NCBI RefSeq assembly: GCF_047948215.1 | Contig: NC_134455.1 | Location: forward strand, 79,287,689-79,351,688 | Length of the DNA: 64,000 nt | Direction of reading: 5' to 3' | Source: Lycorma delicatula | Lineage: Eukaryota > Arthropoda > Insecta > Hemiptera > Fulgoridae | Part shown: piece after piece, positions 34,920 to 47,618 of the stretch | Position numbering within the stretch: position 1 is the stretch's first letter | Layout of the letters: each line of letters begins with the position of its first letter | Notes under the pieces: model-generated | Told to the model about the DNA's origin: nothing | The model's input: only the letters and a program-made list of their open reading frames with translations | Databases searched by the model: none | Position numbers and translations under genes: made by a program

Positions 34920-36830
34920 GAAATACCATATAATAAGATTTCAAAGAATTCATAAAAATCTTATTTTAAAATGATTTGCAAAATCATAAGGTTTAGAAAG
35001 GAACAATAATGCAAATGCATATGTTAACATGTGTAAAAGATCTTATTTAGACAAATAAGTTTTTTTTGACGATGAGTATCTTTTTGTTACTCGACTGGTT
35101 TAAGACAGATTTAAATGATCCCTAAACTACCGCATTAGTTGCAATTTTTTTATTTATTTATTAATTTAATGCGTACGCTAAATGGTTTGTTCATAAGAAT
35201 ATGCTTTGATTATGTATAAAAAATGTAAAGCTTGACATCTGGTAAATTCCAGATGAAACGTTCAAACGCACCAGCTTATGATAATTAGCTAATTAATGAT
35301 AATCCTAAGATTTTTCTGATTATAATTAACTAAAAAACATTTTTAGTTTAAAATTTAATAGATAATACCCAAATTAAGAAAAAAATATTAAAAATTAGAA
35401 AATTATGCAACTATAATTATTTTATTAAATACTCGCTCTTGTCCAATTAGACACAAATTACCACTAGAAACCCTTTATTTGTTACTTTCTTGAGATGTTA
35501 TTAATCGGTATATAATGAGATGTGCGGGAGAAGAACAGTATAATATACAATATAATAAAATAATTTATTATAAATACTTGTTTCCTTTTTTTTTGTTTCT
35601 AGTTTTTTTGTAAATTAACATAATTATTAAAAATGATACAAAAAATAACATAATTACTTTTTTCTGCATGTTTTGCATAATTATGCAAATAATAAACTAT
35701 GTTCAATAACTATCCCGAATATAAGTTAAGATTTCTTGGAATGCTGAAATATCTATTCTCTTTTAAATCAATTTTTTCAATTAATTTTCTTTAAATTTTC
35801 AGAATATCACCATGTCAGTCAACTATTTTATAAAATTTAAATATTATAAATGAAACCCACGAGATTAAAGGCAAAAATATTTTTATATTGCCAATGTGAA
35901 CATATAATTTTTCATTTAAAAAAAACTTTTTTTTGTAAATTATCAAAAAGAAAAAAAAAGGAAATTTTTTACAATTTTTTGTATAAGTAATTTTGAACCT
36001 CCACCTTTTTTTTAACGGTTAAATAAACTTAATATTTTTTCATGTTAATTGTCCTCTAAAATTAATTTAATTAATTAATTCTTGTTAATTATGCAGATAA
36101 AAATGTAAAGTGGACATGTAATTTTACACAAAAATCATATCTACACGGAAAAAACAATAGTATTAAAGGAATTGTTAAAATAAATTTATTAATAAACATG
36201 AAATATGGTAATTAAAACCCCCCTCCAAAAAAAAACAAATTTAATGATATTTCGTTTTGTAACAAAAGCATACAATGAAGTTGTCTAAAACGGTTATAAT
36301 AATAGTATAATTAATTGCATAATATTCTACATCCAAAACATCTGCTTTAAAATTTAAAGCAGAATTTAAAGCACACACACACACACTCACACTTCACATA
36401 AGAACGTATATGATTTCAATGTTTAACAGAAACTGTTCTTTTCTTTAATGGTTTTAGGAATTATTATTTAATGTATAGAAGTATGGTTTGGAAATTTAAT
36501 TTTTATTTAAATTACTGGGAAATATTGAATGGAATCCAAAAGCGAAGCCTCCCAAAATGAAAGACAAAGCTCTTCAACAATCCATCACGGAATATGGGAA
36601 TCTGTAATCAATTTTGTTATCATTTTTGTTACACATATGTTCCGTGAAATGATATTAAAATCGATTTAACTAAAGCAGAATATTTTAATTTTTAAGTAAC
36701 CAAATTAACAATATAATTTAATAATTAGGTATTAATTATTACTATTAGTAACGGTCATGTCTTATGACATGACCTTAGGAATGAGCAGAAAATCGGAATA
36801 AGGTCAATCGGAGTAGATGAAGTATAATTA
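34920..36830. other. AT-rich stretch, no gene seen
   Basis: No gene. A (CA)n tract lies at about 36371-36392, and a small hairpin (CATCTGG with CCAGATG) at about 35240. Confidence 0.6.
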
Positions 36831-36831
36831 G

Positions 36832-36990
36832 CAGATCTCCATGGCAGAATGGTAGCGTCACGGCCTTTCATCCGGATTCGAAACCCGATCATGTACTGCA
36901 CTTTACATACGCTACAAAAATTCCATTTCAATATCACTCAAACAGTCTTTAAGTTTATCTGGCGAAATCATAAAGCAAAAAAAGAAAGTT
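36832..36990 (+). mobile_element. SINE A copy with alternative tail
   Basis: The order is GGCAGAATGGTAGCGTCACG (A box), TTTCATCCGGATTCGAAACC (B box), a decayed ATTTTTCATACGCTACAAA block and a body CATTTCAATATCACTC then TTTATCTGGCGAAATCAT. The same body occurs at 58.7 kb. It differs from the copy at 3318, which has a SINE B tail. Several bases of the tRNA head are missing, so a functional tRNA is excluded. Confidence 0.8.
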
Positions 36991-36994
36991 ACGC

Positions 36995-37930
36995 AGATAA
37001 CATTTACCATAGCTTACGTACTAATTGGTCATATAACCCTTAATTTAAATGCAATATAATATCGGAAAAAAGTAACGGTGAAAAATAAAAATGTTCTAAT
37101 CGCTTATAATTTTAGTAATATTGACGCTAACTATAAACATTTTATGGAAAATAAAACTGCAATAAAAAAAAGACAAGAATCGAAATACAGCACATACAAA
37201 TTAATTTAACTCATTCAGTTATGAATTTTGTTACGGAGTTCAATGGTTTGCTAAAACAAATAGCAGTTGATTGAAATTTTAGTTGCGGTTTTAGCCACAG
37301 TAAAAGCTACGTATATTAAAATACGGTAGTATTGTAATACTCTGCTTTTATAAAATCATTATTTTATTACTTATTTATTATTATGTATTTAATTTATTTA
37401 CAGTAATTAATTATCATTGTAATTTATTTTATATATAAAATTTATTAAATAAATGATTTATTTAAATCAAACGATTTAATGAAAACCAGAGTTACAAAGA
37501 TATATATTTATAAAATTAATTTAAATTCGCAACGATAAAATTAATAGCGCATAAAAGTGAAGAATTCACTGGTAATAAACAATAATTTTAATACGGAAAA
37601 TTTTTACATGGAACTTTATCTAGCATTGAGATTCCTAAATTATTAAATTAAAATCCGGATAATTAATTAAATCCGATTTTAAACATATCCGACTTAATTA
37701 AATAACAACTAATATCTAAGATCTTATTTTCTTTCTAGAATATTTAACGTTAGTTTTGCAGAATAAATGACGTAACAAAATAGAATTAAAAAAACAATTA
37801 TTTAAATATAACTGTTGCTGAAAGAAAATTGTGAACTGACGATAAATATTTTCTGTAAAGAAAACTACAACTGCTATGTTATAATATTTTATTTGCAACT
37901 GCTCTTGTTTATCATTCCTTGTAAAGCAAG
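36995..37930. other. AT-rich stretch, no gene seen
   Basis: Nothing recognisable. Confidence 0.6.
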
Positions 37931-37932
37931 TC

Positions 37933-39273
37933 ATACTACTAGTCCAGTCAATAGAAATTTGTTTGTTAGAAAATTAGTAGAGTTCAGGGAACTACAAGGT
38001 GGTTGTAGATTAGGGTAAGTATAATTTGTTTATATGCGACTGGACAAAATAGCGGCCGTTAAAACATGGTGAAAATCGGTTTTATCACTTTTTTAGGCTA
38101 AGGTAACACTTCCTAGGCAAAAAGCTCTAAATAGAAGTTGTAGACATTTACATTACCTATAATTTAAGTCCTTAACCGTTAAATTTCGTTAATTAGTTAT
38201 TGCAAAAAATCCGAAAACCATTAAAAATGGCTGTTTTTTATTGGAAAAAAAGCAAAGCCTATATATTGTTTTTTTATTGGCAAAGCTAATATTTATTGAA
38301 AAAATATTTTTTTACTATTTTTATTGTTTTAAACGTTAGTTATTTAACGTTTTAAATTTAATGAGTGGTAACACAAGAAAATTGGTTTATTCGTTACTGA
38401 AATATTGTAATTTTTTTTTATAAAAATTTCTTCATTCTACTGAAATTATTTTGGCTTTTAAGAAAGTTTTCGTGTCCATTTCAAGTGCAACATGTTCTTC
38501 AAGACTTGTACTTTCAAATTATGATTTTTTCATCGAAAAAATGATCAAAAAATAGAGCGGGCTTGCACGATAGTCGTGTTGGGGGGAGCGGTTCGCGGCA
38601 CTCGCGCGCGAATAAAGTTGAATTCGTAACTTCAAATCGGCGGATTGCGAAAAAATCGCTCTTTCTTTGCGAATTTTGGACGGATCAAGACCATTTTTTT
38701 AAGCTGGGCTCAAATAAACAGCTCGAAAAAATAGTAATTATCTATCGCGGTATCGATTGTTACATATTATTTCAGATATAGTCTGCTTTTATGTACTTAC
38801 CACACTCTTCTAACTTTTAAAACAATAAAAATACAAGTAGTAAAAATTTTATTTTGCAAAATATATTGGCTTTGCAAAAACGGCCATTTTTCGGACTTTT
38901 TGCAGAAACGAATTAACAAAATTCAATGTTTAAGAGCTGAAATTATCGGTACTGCAAACGCTTACAACTTTTATTAAAACCTTTCTCGCCTAGGAAGTTC
39001 ATCTTGGCCTACAAAATTGAAAAACCAATTTTCACCACCTTTGAACAGCCGCCATTTTGTCCATTTTGCGAAAATGTTGCCCAGTTGCATATAAACAAGT
39101 TATATTTACCCTAATCTGCAACTCCATGTACTTCACTAAACTCTACTAATTTTCTTGTTTTCTTTTCTAATCTTTGTTTAGAAAAGAAAAATTGTTTTAA
39201 TGTTTTCTTTAATCTTAATTGTTTTCTTGTTTTCTAATTTTCTTTTTTCCCGCATTGACTGGACTTTACTACT
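37933..39273. mobile_element. Non-autonomous DNA transposon with inverted repeats of about 430 bp
   Basis: The ends AGTCCAGTCAAT (37941) and its complement (to 39265) start two long arms, 37941 to about 38370 and about 38800 to 39265. Matching blocks in opposite order include AAAATTAGTAGAGTT, AGATTAGGGTAA, TTGTTTATATGC, GGACAAAAT-GCGGC-GTT, CTTCCTAGGC and GCAAAG-CAATAT. ATACTACT and TTACTACT flank it, an 8-bp duplication with one mismatch. The core of about 430 bp has a GC-rich patch (TTCGCGGCACTCGCGCGCG) and no transposase. Long arms suggest a Mutator-like or fold-back element, whereas an 8-bp duplication suggests hAT or another group. The superfamily is open. The right arm has an extra T/C-rich insertion near 39155-39250. 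Confidence 0.8.
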
Positions 39274-39654
39274 TGTAAGAATTAGTGTATATTACTCAAT
39301 CTGGCATGAAGAATTTAGTCGTAGTTTTGTTTAAAAAAATATCAAGGGATCAAAGTAATAAAACCAATTTTTTATTGAATTTTCGAAGAAACGTAAGGTA
39401 TTATTTTTCCGTCGCACGATGTGATTTTGGGAGGGGAGGGGAAAATTGGATTTTCTTTACGTTTTAAGATATGACAATTGCCAAAATACCATTCACGTAT
39501 AGTTTTGTACCTTGAAAATCTCAAGAACTAATTATCAGTTTCATTGAAATTTAGATATGCTGTCATAGTGTATCTAAAGTTGTGCATGTGAAAATTTTAT
39601 GAACATTGGTTCAGTTTTTTTTTAGTTACCCTCAATTTAAGGTCAACAACAAAT

Positions 39655-39681
39655 AACATAACCTCAAATTGAGGTTATGTT
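39655..39681. repeat. 13-bp perfect hairpin with one-base loop
   Basis: AACATAACCTCAA at 39655-39667 pairs with 39669-39681. Part of the arm occurs again near 41898. It may be the collapsed remains of a short inverted-repeat element. Confidence 0.85.
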
Positions 39682-39689
39682 GACTATAT

Positions 39690-42085
39690 ATTGGTGTATT
39701 TTTCACACGCGCTTATGCAGTGTCACAGTAGTGAGTGAATTTAAACTTGATACTTGTGTGTAGGGCCTTCTCGTTATTTTTATTTATTTCATCAAATTAT
39801 AATTATAATAATTTAATTTTCTTATAAACAGAAAATTTATTTTAATATTAAACAAATAAAAAATTATACTTCTTTTAATTTTCTAATTTAATTTACGTTT
39901 TGTATATTTCTTGCACAAAAAAAAATTATAGAAAATAATTGTACAAAACATATTATACAAAATAAAATATGAAAGGTCGGTCTTCTTGCGCAGTTCTGCA
40001 CAAAGATTTTATTATTATTATTTTCACATATTTATTTTTAACCTCCCCTAACAGAAAGAGTTATTTCTTTTTTTAAATTGCCCAATAACTATGTACCGTT
40101 GATCCAAAATCGAATGGAAACAGTAAGAAAAGATTAATTAATATGCATTTAATAATGCCCGAGAGAATTCGGTGTGTTTTCCTCAGATAAAATCGTGGGA
40201 AATATGCAACGACCAAATAGGCGTGATATGCGGTGAAGATCAGCCGTACGAAGATGGCGGAGAAAGTGCCGGGATGAATAAGTAACTGAATCTTCTTGAA
40301 GCTATGTTCATATTAAAGCATGTCCAAAGTTAACGATTAAAAAAAAAATTATTAGGGATTATTTTTATATATAAATATATATTTTTTTTTTGTTAATTTT
40401 ACTAATGAAATGAAATTTTTTAAGTTAAGAAAAATAGATAACGAAGTATTTATGGACAGTAAGGAGTTCACTATTTATTTGTTACCATTGTTATGAAATG
40501 AGATTTTAAGTTTCAGATTCATCGGAAAAGATCAGAAGATGACGTTAGTTAAGATTATATGTCAATTTCTATTTAAATTTTCAGTGAAATAAAATCATTA
40601 AAATATGGATTTTGTTTGTAAATTATCATAAAAATATAATCGACTACAAAATTTTTAATTTACTTTTACTTAAAGAATTGGGATTAATTAAATTTACATG
40701 AATAGTATTTATATTTTACGTTTATTTGAAATATTTATACGTATAATAAATAGATTTATATGCATACCAAAATAATAAATCTATAAATGTTTTTTTTTTT
40801 TTTTTTAATAATCTTAGATGAAATTAATCTATTTACCTTAATAAAAAAATTTTGTTAAATATCTACTAAATAAAAGGCATCATCATTGATAGGAGATTGC
40901 TGTCATTTGTTATTACAAATGATTTCGCAAAAAGAGTGACGAGACATATATTAAGCGTACAATCGATATTATAAATAAAATAAATGCTGTGAAAATATAA
41001 ATAATTTAATAATCTAACCATTATACCATTATCGATAGTTTTTACATAGACTGAATATAAATTTATATCTTTAGCCGTCCGTAACCGAGTCATCGAATAC
41101 GAATTGAAATAAATCAGTTTTGTGGAGCAGAAGATATAATTTTTTATACATACGTAACTTATTGATTAGATGATGTTACCGTCAATCAGCAACGGTAATT
41201 ATAGGGGATTTTGCAGATTCTTCATTAAAATTCAGTTAAAAATAATCGTCAGTTAATTTTAACTGAATATGTTAATATTTAATATAAAAGAATGAATGAA
41301 TATGCAAAATTAATGAAGTTATACCTTGAAAATATTGCATCAGTTAATGGTATTAGTTAATGGTTAAGTGTGGTTGATCTGAAACTGAAAAATACTTCTA
41401 AATTGTACATGAATTTAAAGAATATATTGGTACCAAGCTATTCTGAAAAAATAAAAATTAAACTATGCTTTTGTCTGATATGGAAAAGCTTTTTTTATTC
41501 TCTTTTTTTACTGGAGATCATACTCATAATGTTAACATAAAATGATTAAACTACAGTTTAATATTAAAGATCTAATAAAGAAGATTTTATCATTCATACT
41601 CCGTATCTAAAATAATATTTTAATTTATTTATCAAGCTTAAAAATTTTATCAAACGGATTTGAACGTTAATAAATTATAATAAGGTAATGAATATTTCCT
41701 CTATTAATTTATTTATTTAAGAAGTATTAAAATCTAAAAAGTACTTTAATTATATAAATTTTACAAATCACTGAATTTCTATTTTGATGTTCATAAAGGT
41801 TTCCACAACACATATAATACATGGATGTAAAATATTTATAATTTATAAAAAACCGTGAGGTAAGCATTTTTTTGGATTCAATTTTATCGAAATTTTGAAA
41901 ACATAACCTCAGTTCATATTATGCTCAGTACATGCATGCATTTCTTATCTTACCATTTTTAAACAAAAATGTGCCCAAACTTCCCTCGTGAAAAAATCGA
42001 AAAAACTATCTTTACTTTTTGTTTTTTTTTAACCAAATTTTTTTGTCTTCCTAGACATAGGACTAGTGCAAGTGACTCAGAAAAA
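39690..42085. other. AT-rich stretch, no gene seen
   Basis: A slightly GC-richer patch at 40160-40285 holds no recognisable motif. Otherwise nothing to annotate. Confidence 0.5.
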
Positions 42086-42090
42086 ATATT

Positions 42091-42110
42091 TTGGGGCAAT
42101 ATTGCCCCAA
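42091..42110. repeat. Perfect 20-bp palindrome
   Basis: TTGGGGCAAT is followed at once by its reverse complement. A decayed second copy (TTGGGGAATATTGC) follows at about 42123. The GC-rich arms stand out locally. Confidence 0.85.
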
Positions 42111-42114
42111 TAAT

Positions 42115-43000
42115 AATATAATATTGGGGAATATTGCGGGTAAGAAAGCCAATCAAAGTTTAAAAATTACGATTCTGAACTTTTTAAAACTTTTTTGTTT
42201 TTCAATACATCACTATTTTTCTACTACACAAGAATAAATAACTAATGCCAAAAAGTATTACAAATTTGTTGTCAATTCTCTTTTTTAATAAAAATTAATA
42301 TTGGAAAATCATCTTGCTTACATATAAAGATCACGTTTTCAGTTTAATCAAGCTGAATATTATACAATCATTAGAAATTAAAAGTATGTATATATATATA
42401 TATATATTTATTAAAAATAAAAAAAAACACAGAATTAACATTTAAAAAAATGAAGCTTTTATTAAAATATTTTAAAAGAAATTAGATGAAAAACACGTAT
42501 AAATATTTACAAAATGTCTGTCAATTTAAGCAGATGAAAGAAAAATAAGTTTAAAGTTGGAACAAGAAAACTTAATGAGAAAAACAAAGCTTTAATAGAG
42601 CTCAATATGAGTAAGTCATTAAATAATCTGATGATCAATAGTTATAATAAATCATAAATTTAAATTAATATTAATTAGACGTTACAAGTTTACTACAGTT
42701 AAAAATGTGATCGTTTCAATATCGCTAACCAATAAAACCAAATCTCTCCTGAAAAAAAAATGTAGAAAGGAGTAAATCTGATAGGATGGAAACAAATTGT
42801 AGGGATATAAAACGTACATTTTTTCTTGTTAAGATTGTGTTCAATACACTTCCTATTACCATGGAAACAAGATTTTATCGTTTAAAATTTACCCGAAACG
42901 ATTTCTTTTCACGAAATAGTTATATTAGTTTATATATAATAACAATAATAATAAATAATTTCCGTCTCGTTTGGTATCAGGGCTCATGTTTCAAACCATT
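42115..43000. other. AT-rich stretch, no gene seen
   Basis: A short TA tract lies at about 42390-42407. A 91-codon frame at 42786-43061 has no recognisable domain. Confidence 0.5.
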
Positions 43001-43004
43001 CGTT

Positions 43005-43330
43005 ATCTATAAAAAGGATATTGCAGATAAAGGCTGTAAGAAACGCAGGGCCAAGGAATGAATAAGGGCAGTCTTGTAGTAGTCGATGGATAAGTTTGCA
43101 GTATAATAGTTTAGGAGTTTGGGCGAGAGTTTTATTGACAAACAAGGAACAAGAAACATTCTGAGCCGGGACTTTCTTGACCTGAGGTAACCCTGGTAGT
43201 AGTGAGATAGTCGGCGGCGCCAGGCGTCAGCGCAGGCGTCGGCGTCGGTCGGTAGAATGTAGCTTATGTATCCCACATCGATCTCACGTGTTAACACTGA
43301 GTCCCTCGTGAATATTTCTTTCTTTTATAA
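43005..43330 (+). promoter_or_regulatory. GC-richer islet with TATA-like box and splice-donor-like site
   Basis: TATAAAAAGG lies at about 43009. About 175 bp further is a donor-like CTGAG|GTAACC (about 43185), followed by GC-rich sequence with imperfect GGCGTC units (43210-43250). This could be a small promoter with a 5' exon reading rightwards, but no coding sequence supports it. The minus-strand frame of 96 codons across the islet shows no known domain. Confidence 0.2.
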
Positions 43331-43334
43331 AGTT

Positions 43335-46290
43335 CTTTGTTATGGACATATCAAAAGCGAGAACTGTAACCGTCGTCTGAATGCACTGACGATCCCAGTT
43401 TTATCCTTTGTTCAATAATACTAAATAATAATGTGATAAAAATATTTATTTTATTAATTGTCAACTGTTAAAAATTTACAATTAAAATCAAACATTACAA
43501 TTCAATCTCTTACTTATATATAACCAAAAAGCGACCCAGAAAAAAAATGTTTTGAATTCATATGGCGAAAACAAAGGAGTTCTAAACATTGTGAACGGCA
43601 ATGGTTTTTATGAATAAATAGTCAGAACACTTAGAAATTAACAAAACAAGAGACTTTTTTTATATTCTGACATTTTTTAAATTAATTTTTTTTTTGTTAG
43701 TTGATTCATTTATTGACTGAAATTAAAGACAACTATTAGTAGTACCTAAAATTTCAGTAGATAATTGTAGCAATCATCTTAATGTTCTTTCAAATAGCAT
43801 AATTTATAACAAAAAAAAAATCAAAGCAGATCCCAATAATTAGTAGTATTAAAATATTATAAAAAGGGATAAGCGCATAATACTTTTGAAAATTTTTAAA
43901 TATTAAAACCTAATATATATATTTATATAGAGTAATTCCAAATTGCACGGCAATCTTTTGGGAGGTCATTCTATAGAAAAAAAAAACAAGAAAACCAGTT
44001 CAGTTCATATAAACGTATATCAGAATACGGATCGTTGGTGAGTTTCAGTTCACGAAACATTTAGCCCTGCTTTCTGCTCTCTCTGTGAAATTAAACCATA
44101 CTAAAATTCTTGGAGTACAAATCGAGGAGTAAATTTGTTGCTTCCTTATGTTTTTTTATTCAAGAAATTGATTAAAAGTGGTACACACACTTCTTCATAT
44201 TAAAAGGAACCAAATAATTTAAAATAAAACTGGGAAATGAAACTGAAAATCATTATTTCAGGCAATAATTTTGACCGAAACAAAATTTAAAATTGAAATT
44301 TTCTTTTAAAGTTAAATTGATAGTAATTTATTTCGACAGCTAATTGGTATGTTTATATGATGAAAATAATTCTCTAGAAAATTATGGTCATTGTTCTACA
44401 GTAAGGTGTGATCGTGTAAATTATGCAAACGAGTACGTATAGGATTTGATTTGATCGGTCAAGGCTGGTGGTGTATTTATACTTCTAATAAAGTATGCTT
44501 TAATGAGATTTATGAATTATTTATAATCCTCCATTTTGTCACACAATCTATTTCTTTAGTACTTTAATTAATAAATGATTATCTAAAAGAAACACAAATA
44601 GTTAATTATATTAAATAATAACATATTTCCGATTAAATAAATTTATTTATTGCAAATTCTATTTTTATAAAATAAAAATTCATAAATAATTTAATTCATA
44701 AGTAAGAAAAGGATAGATCAAATTTACGATAATTTATTCAAATAGATTAGGATAGTTAGTTAAATTGTTTATAATAAAATACGAATACATTTTACGCTGT
44801 CCTAGATAAACTGGATATTGGGGTTAACATTTTTAATACAAAATACCATATTTATTTTAATTCCCTACGTGGTTTTTCGAAGGAAAACAGGAGTAAAGTT
44901 ATTATAGGATTTGCTTATCTGAATAATGATTTATGATTACTAAGATAAGAACGAATAACTTTGTATTTATGCTTTAAAACAAGAATAGTTCATAAATATC
45001 TCGACGACTTATAAAAGTAAAGCAATATAATTTTTTTTCTAATTATTTCTAATTAGAGTTTGAAAACCCTTTTAAACTTTAAACCTTAAATCTTAATTTA
45101 TGTATTTAATTTCATAAAAAGATAACACTGATTTATAAATAAGTACCTAACAATGACGTACAATATAGGTAACAATGACTTACCTAACAATATCTTCGGT
45201 CTTTTATCTTGTTTCTTTTTTCTCTTAATGTTTTCCACAGTGTTTATTCATTCTTCCTAAATGTTTTTCTCTTCTTTCTTGTATCCAATTTGCTCCTCCT
45301 TTTTTGGGAGGAGATTTGTTACGGAATCCTTTCATTTTTTATCATTTTTCTCTGTTTTTAATACCTTCTTCGGTTGTGAAATTTTGAAAAAATTGTTAGG
45401 GGTTTCTGGAAAATCATTATAGTTCCATTTTATTATTTGCAAAGTGGTCGAATTTATTCTTTGTTAATTTTTTATTGTTATTATTATTACTCATACTCTA
45501 AAAGTAGCAATAAAATTTGAGTATTTTCCTTTTCATTGGTACAGATAAATTTTCAGTCTGTTAATATAGTTTTTCATCGAGTTGAATTTTCCGGCCTTCT
45601 TCGGTTTTTTTAAGGAAAGATTTTCCGCAAGAATTTTTCTTCGTACAAAATTCTCTATTTTTTCAACTGAATATTCAATTATTGAGAAATAATCATTCAG
45701 AAGAATGTAAGCCTTTCGATCTAAGACGGTATTATTGTGCCTTAATTTTTAATTTCTGGATAATTTTTTATTGTTATAAAATTTTTAAATGAATAAATAG
45801 GCTACATTTAGTTTTATTATTGTTATTATAAGAGCATTCTTTTCTAGTATTTTTTGTTCGATTATTTCACTAAGGTATTAGAATTAATTGATTTTAATTT
45901 TATTTTTATTAATCATGGCTCGTTGTTACTGATATATAATTAATTTATATAATAGTTTACACTTACCAACATCTTAATAGTATGCTCGAGCGCTTTCGGA
46001 TTAGTAATCCCTCCTCAGGAACATTCCTGTGTTATAATTATAATTATTTACTTCATATATGATTAATTATACTAACTTTAATTTTAAAAACAAAAATTAT
46101 AAATATAACAATTGATCGTCAAAAGGTAAAATAATGTCAGCGTTATCCGTTATGTCAGTATGAAGGTCTCAATTGTTATAAATTGATTGATTTTCTCTAT
46201 TTCTCCTATTTCTATTTTTAAAAGTTTTTTGTGGTTCTACAATAAGTCACTTATTTTTTTTTTTGTTAAAAATAGAACTGTTAAATAGAG
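43335..46290. other. AT-rich stretch, possible LINE debris at its right end
   Basis: No clear feature up to about 45180. From 45200 to 46290 the minus strand is purine-rich and may be the decayed 3' part of the LINE whose RT motifs lie at 46300-46480, but I could not identify further motifs with confidence. Confidence 0.4.
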
Positions 46291-46299
46291 ATTTTATTA

Positions 46300-46480
46300 C
46301 AGATTTCAGTTCGTTTTTGGAATGATTCTAGATCGTCTGCTACAAAGACTAAATCTTCAATGAAAAGTAAGCATTCTATTTCTAAACTGTGTTTTCTTTC
46401 CGCTTGTATTTAAAAAAATTTTTTTTAATCGATGAGAAGCCATCACATCTCCTTAGTGAACACCATTACTGTCATATTTA
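46300..46480 (-). pseudogene. LINE reverse transcriptase remnant (QGD and ADD boxes)
   Basis: On the minus strand NGVH-stop-GDVMAS near 46475-46440 corresponds to the 'GVRQGD' box, and CLLFIEDLVFVADDLESFQK near 46375-46325 to the 'LLFADDL.L.AD..E.LQ' catalytic box of a LINE RT. Spacing between them is shortened. One catalytic Asp of the ADD box appears changed to Glu in FIEDL. Confidence 0.6.
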
Positions 46481-46484
46481 AAGC

Positions 46485-47565
46485 ATTACAGTATTTATGA
46501 TCTGTTTTATTTTAACCCATCTTTCCTTTGTCCAACTTCATTTATCTTACAGTTTATAAATTCATTGATCTAAACTACTTTTTTTTCCCCAAAGGATTTG
46601 ATAAGTGATAAATAATTTTGCATGTAAACAATAGTTCAGCTGTATATTCTAACGATTAAATACCAACGGGAGATACGAAAAAAAAGCAAGGATAAATTAG
46701 TATAGAACTGTTACTAATACTTTTGAAGTCGATCTGGTTAAACGAGTATGGATTTTGGGTCTTTGTATTACTTTAAAATGAACATTATGCTCATATTAAT
46801 TAATTATTTTTTTAAATACCGTAAAAATTACACGAACATTCTCATCAAAAACAACCTGATGAATTTTTATTGGTTGGATTTACATGGAAAGCTAAGATTT
46901 ACATGTAAATCATCCGTTGAAACGGTTCACTATGTGTCAACTTAATTTTCTTTTCTTTCCGGGTTGTTTTATACCCTTCTATTCAGCCATTATACGTTTT
47001 GCACACGCATAATAAATCTCATGCCACATGTTGAATCGATGCAGTAATGGATTATTGAACACAACCATACGAAGGTAGAAGATTTATTTTTACGGCCAAA
47101 CAATATTTTATGACCTGATGCATATTATAGTTGCATATATAATATTTATATAGTATAAATGCATATTATAGTTGAACCGTAAATTTTAATAACTGTAATC
47201 TCTGTAATCGGCTGATTTAAGAGAGCAAACGTGTAAGGCTGTGAAAAATCGTTATAACTAAAATTCACTGGTGAAGAATAGAAAAAATACTGCAAAAAAT
47301 AGAAAAAGAGAAAAGTAACCTCACTCAGTTTGCTAAAAATGAGTGTCAAAAAAAATTTAGTAAATCTTATCACAGAAGAGCATTGCAATACATAGCTTAA
47401 GATTTCTATATAAATTAACCGTAAGCCTTTTAAAATTTCTCTCAAAATCTGTTGTTTCATAAAAAGAGCGGAAAATGACAATTTATTACTACCGATCTAT
47501 CGCCTAAATATAAACGAAATCTTCTCGAGGATATAAATAACGGAGAAAATATCAATTACATTTTG
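46485..47565. other. AT-rich stretch, no gene seen
   Basis: Nothing recognisable, including the 111-codon minus-strand frame at 47146-47481. Confidence 0.55.
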
Positions 47566-47569
47566 TTTG

Positions 47570-47570
<1 letters not shown>

Positions 47571-47616
<46 letters not shown>
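47571..47616. repeat. (TA)n tract abutting family D copy D5
   Basis: About 45 bp of pure TA ends right at the start of D5. Confidence 0.95.

Positions 47617-47618
<2 letters not shown>

Noticed and set aside
34764..34955. 63-codon frame of Tyr-Ile repeats
   Set aside because: It is the translation of a TA tract.
36841..36890. tRNA gene
   Set aside because: A and B boxes are present, but the cloverleaf is incomplete and a SINE body follows directly.
38563..38781. 72-codon frame in the core of the long-arm transposon
   Set aside because: No transposase motif; probably chance in the GC-richer core.
43007..43297. 96-codon minus-strand frame in the small GC-rich islet
   Set aside because: No known domain. 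The Ala/Asp-rich part comes from GGCGTC repeats.
47146..47481. 111-codon minus-strand frame
   Set aside because: AT-driven Phe/Leu/Ile/Ser-rich translation without motifs.
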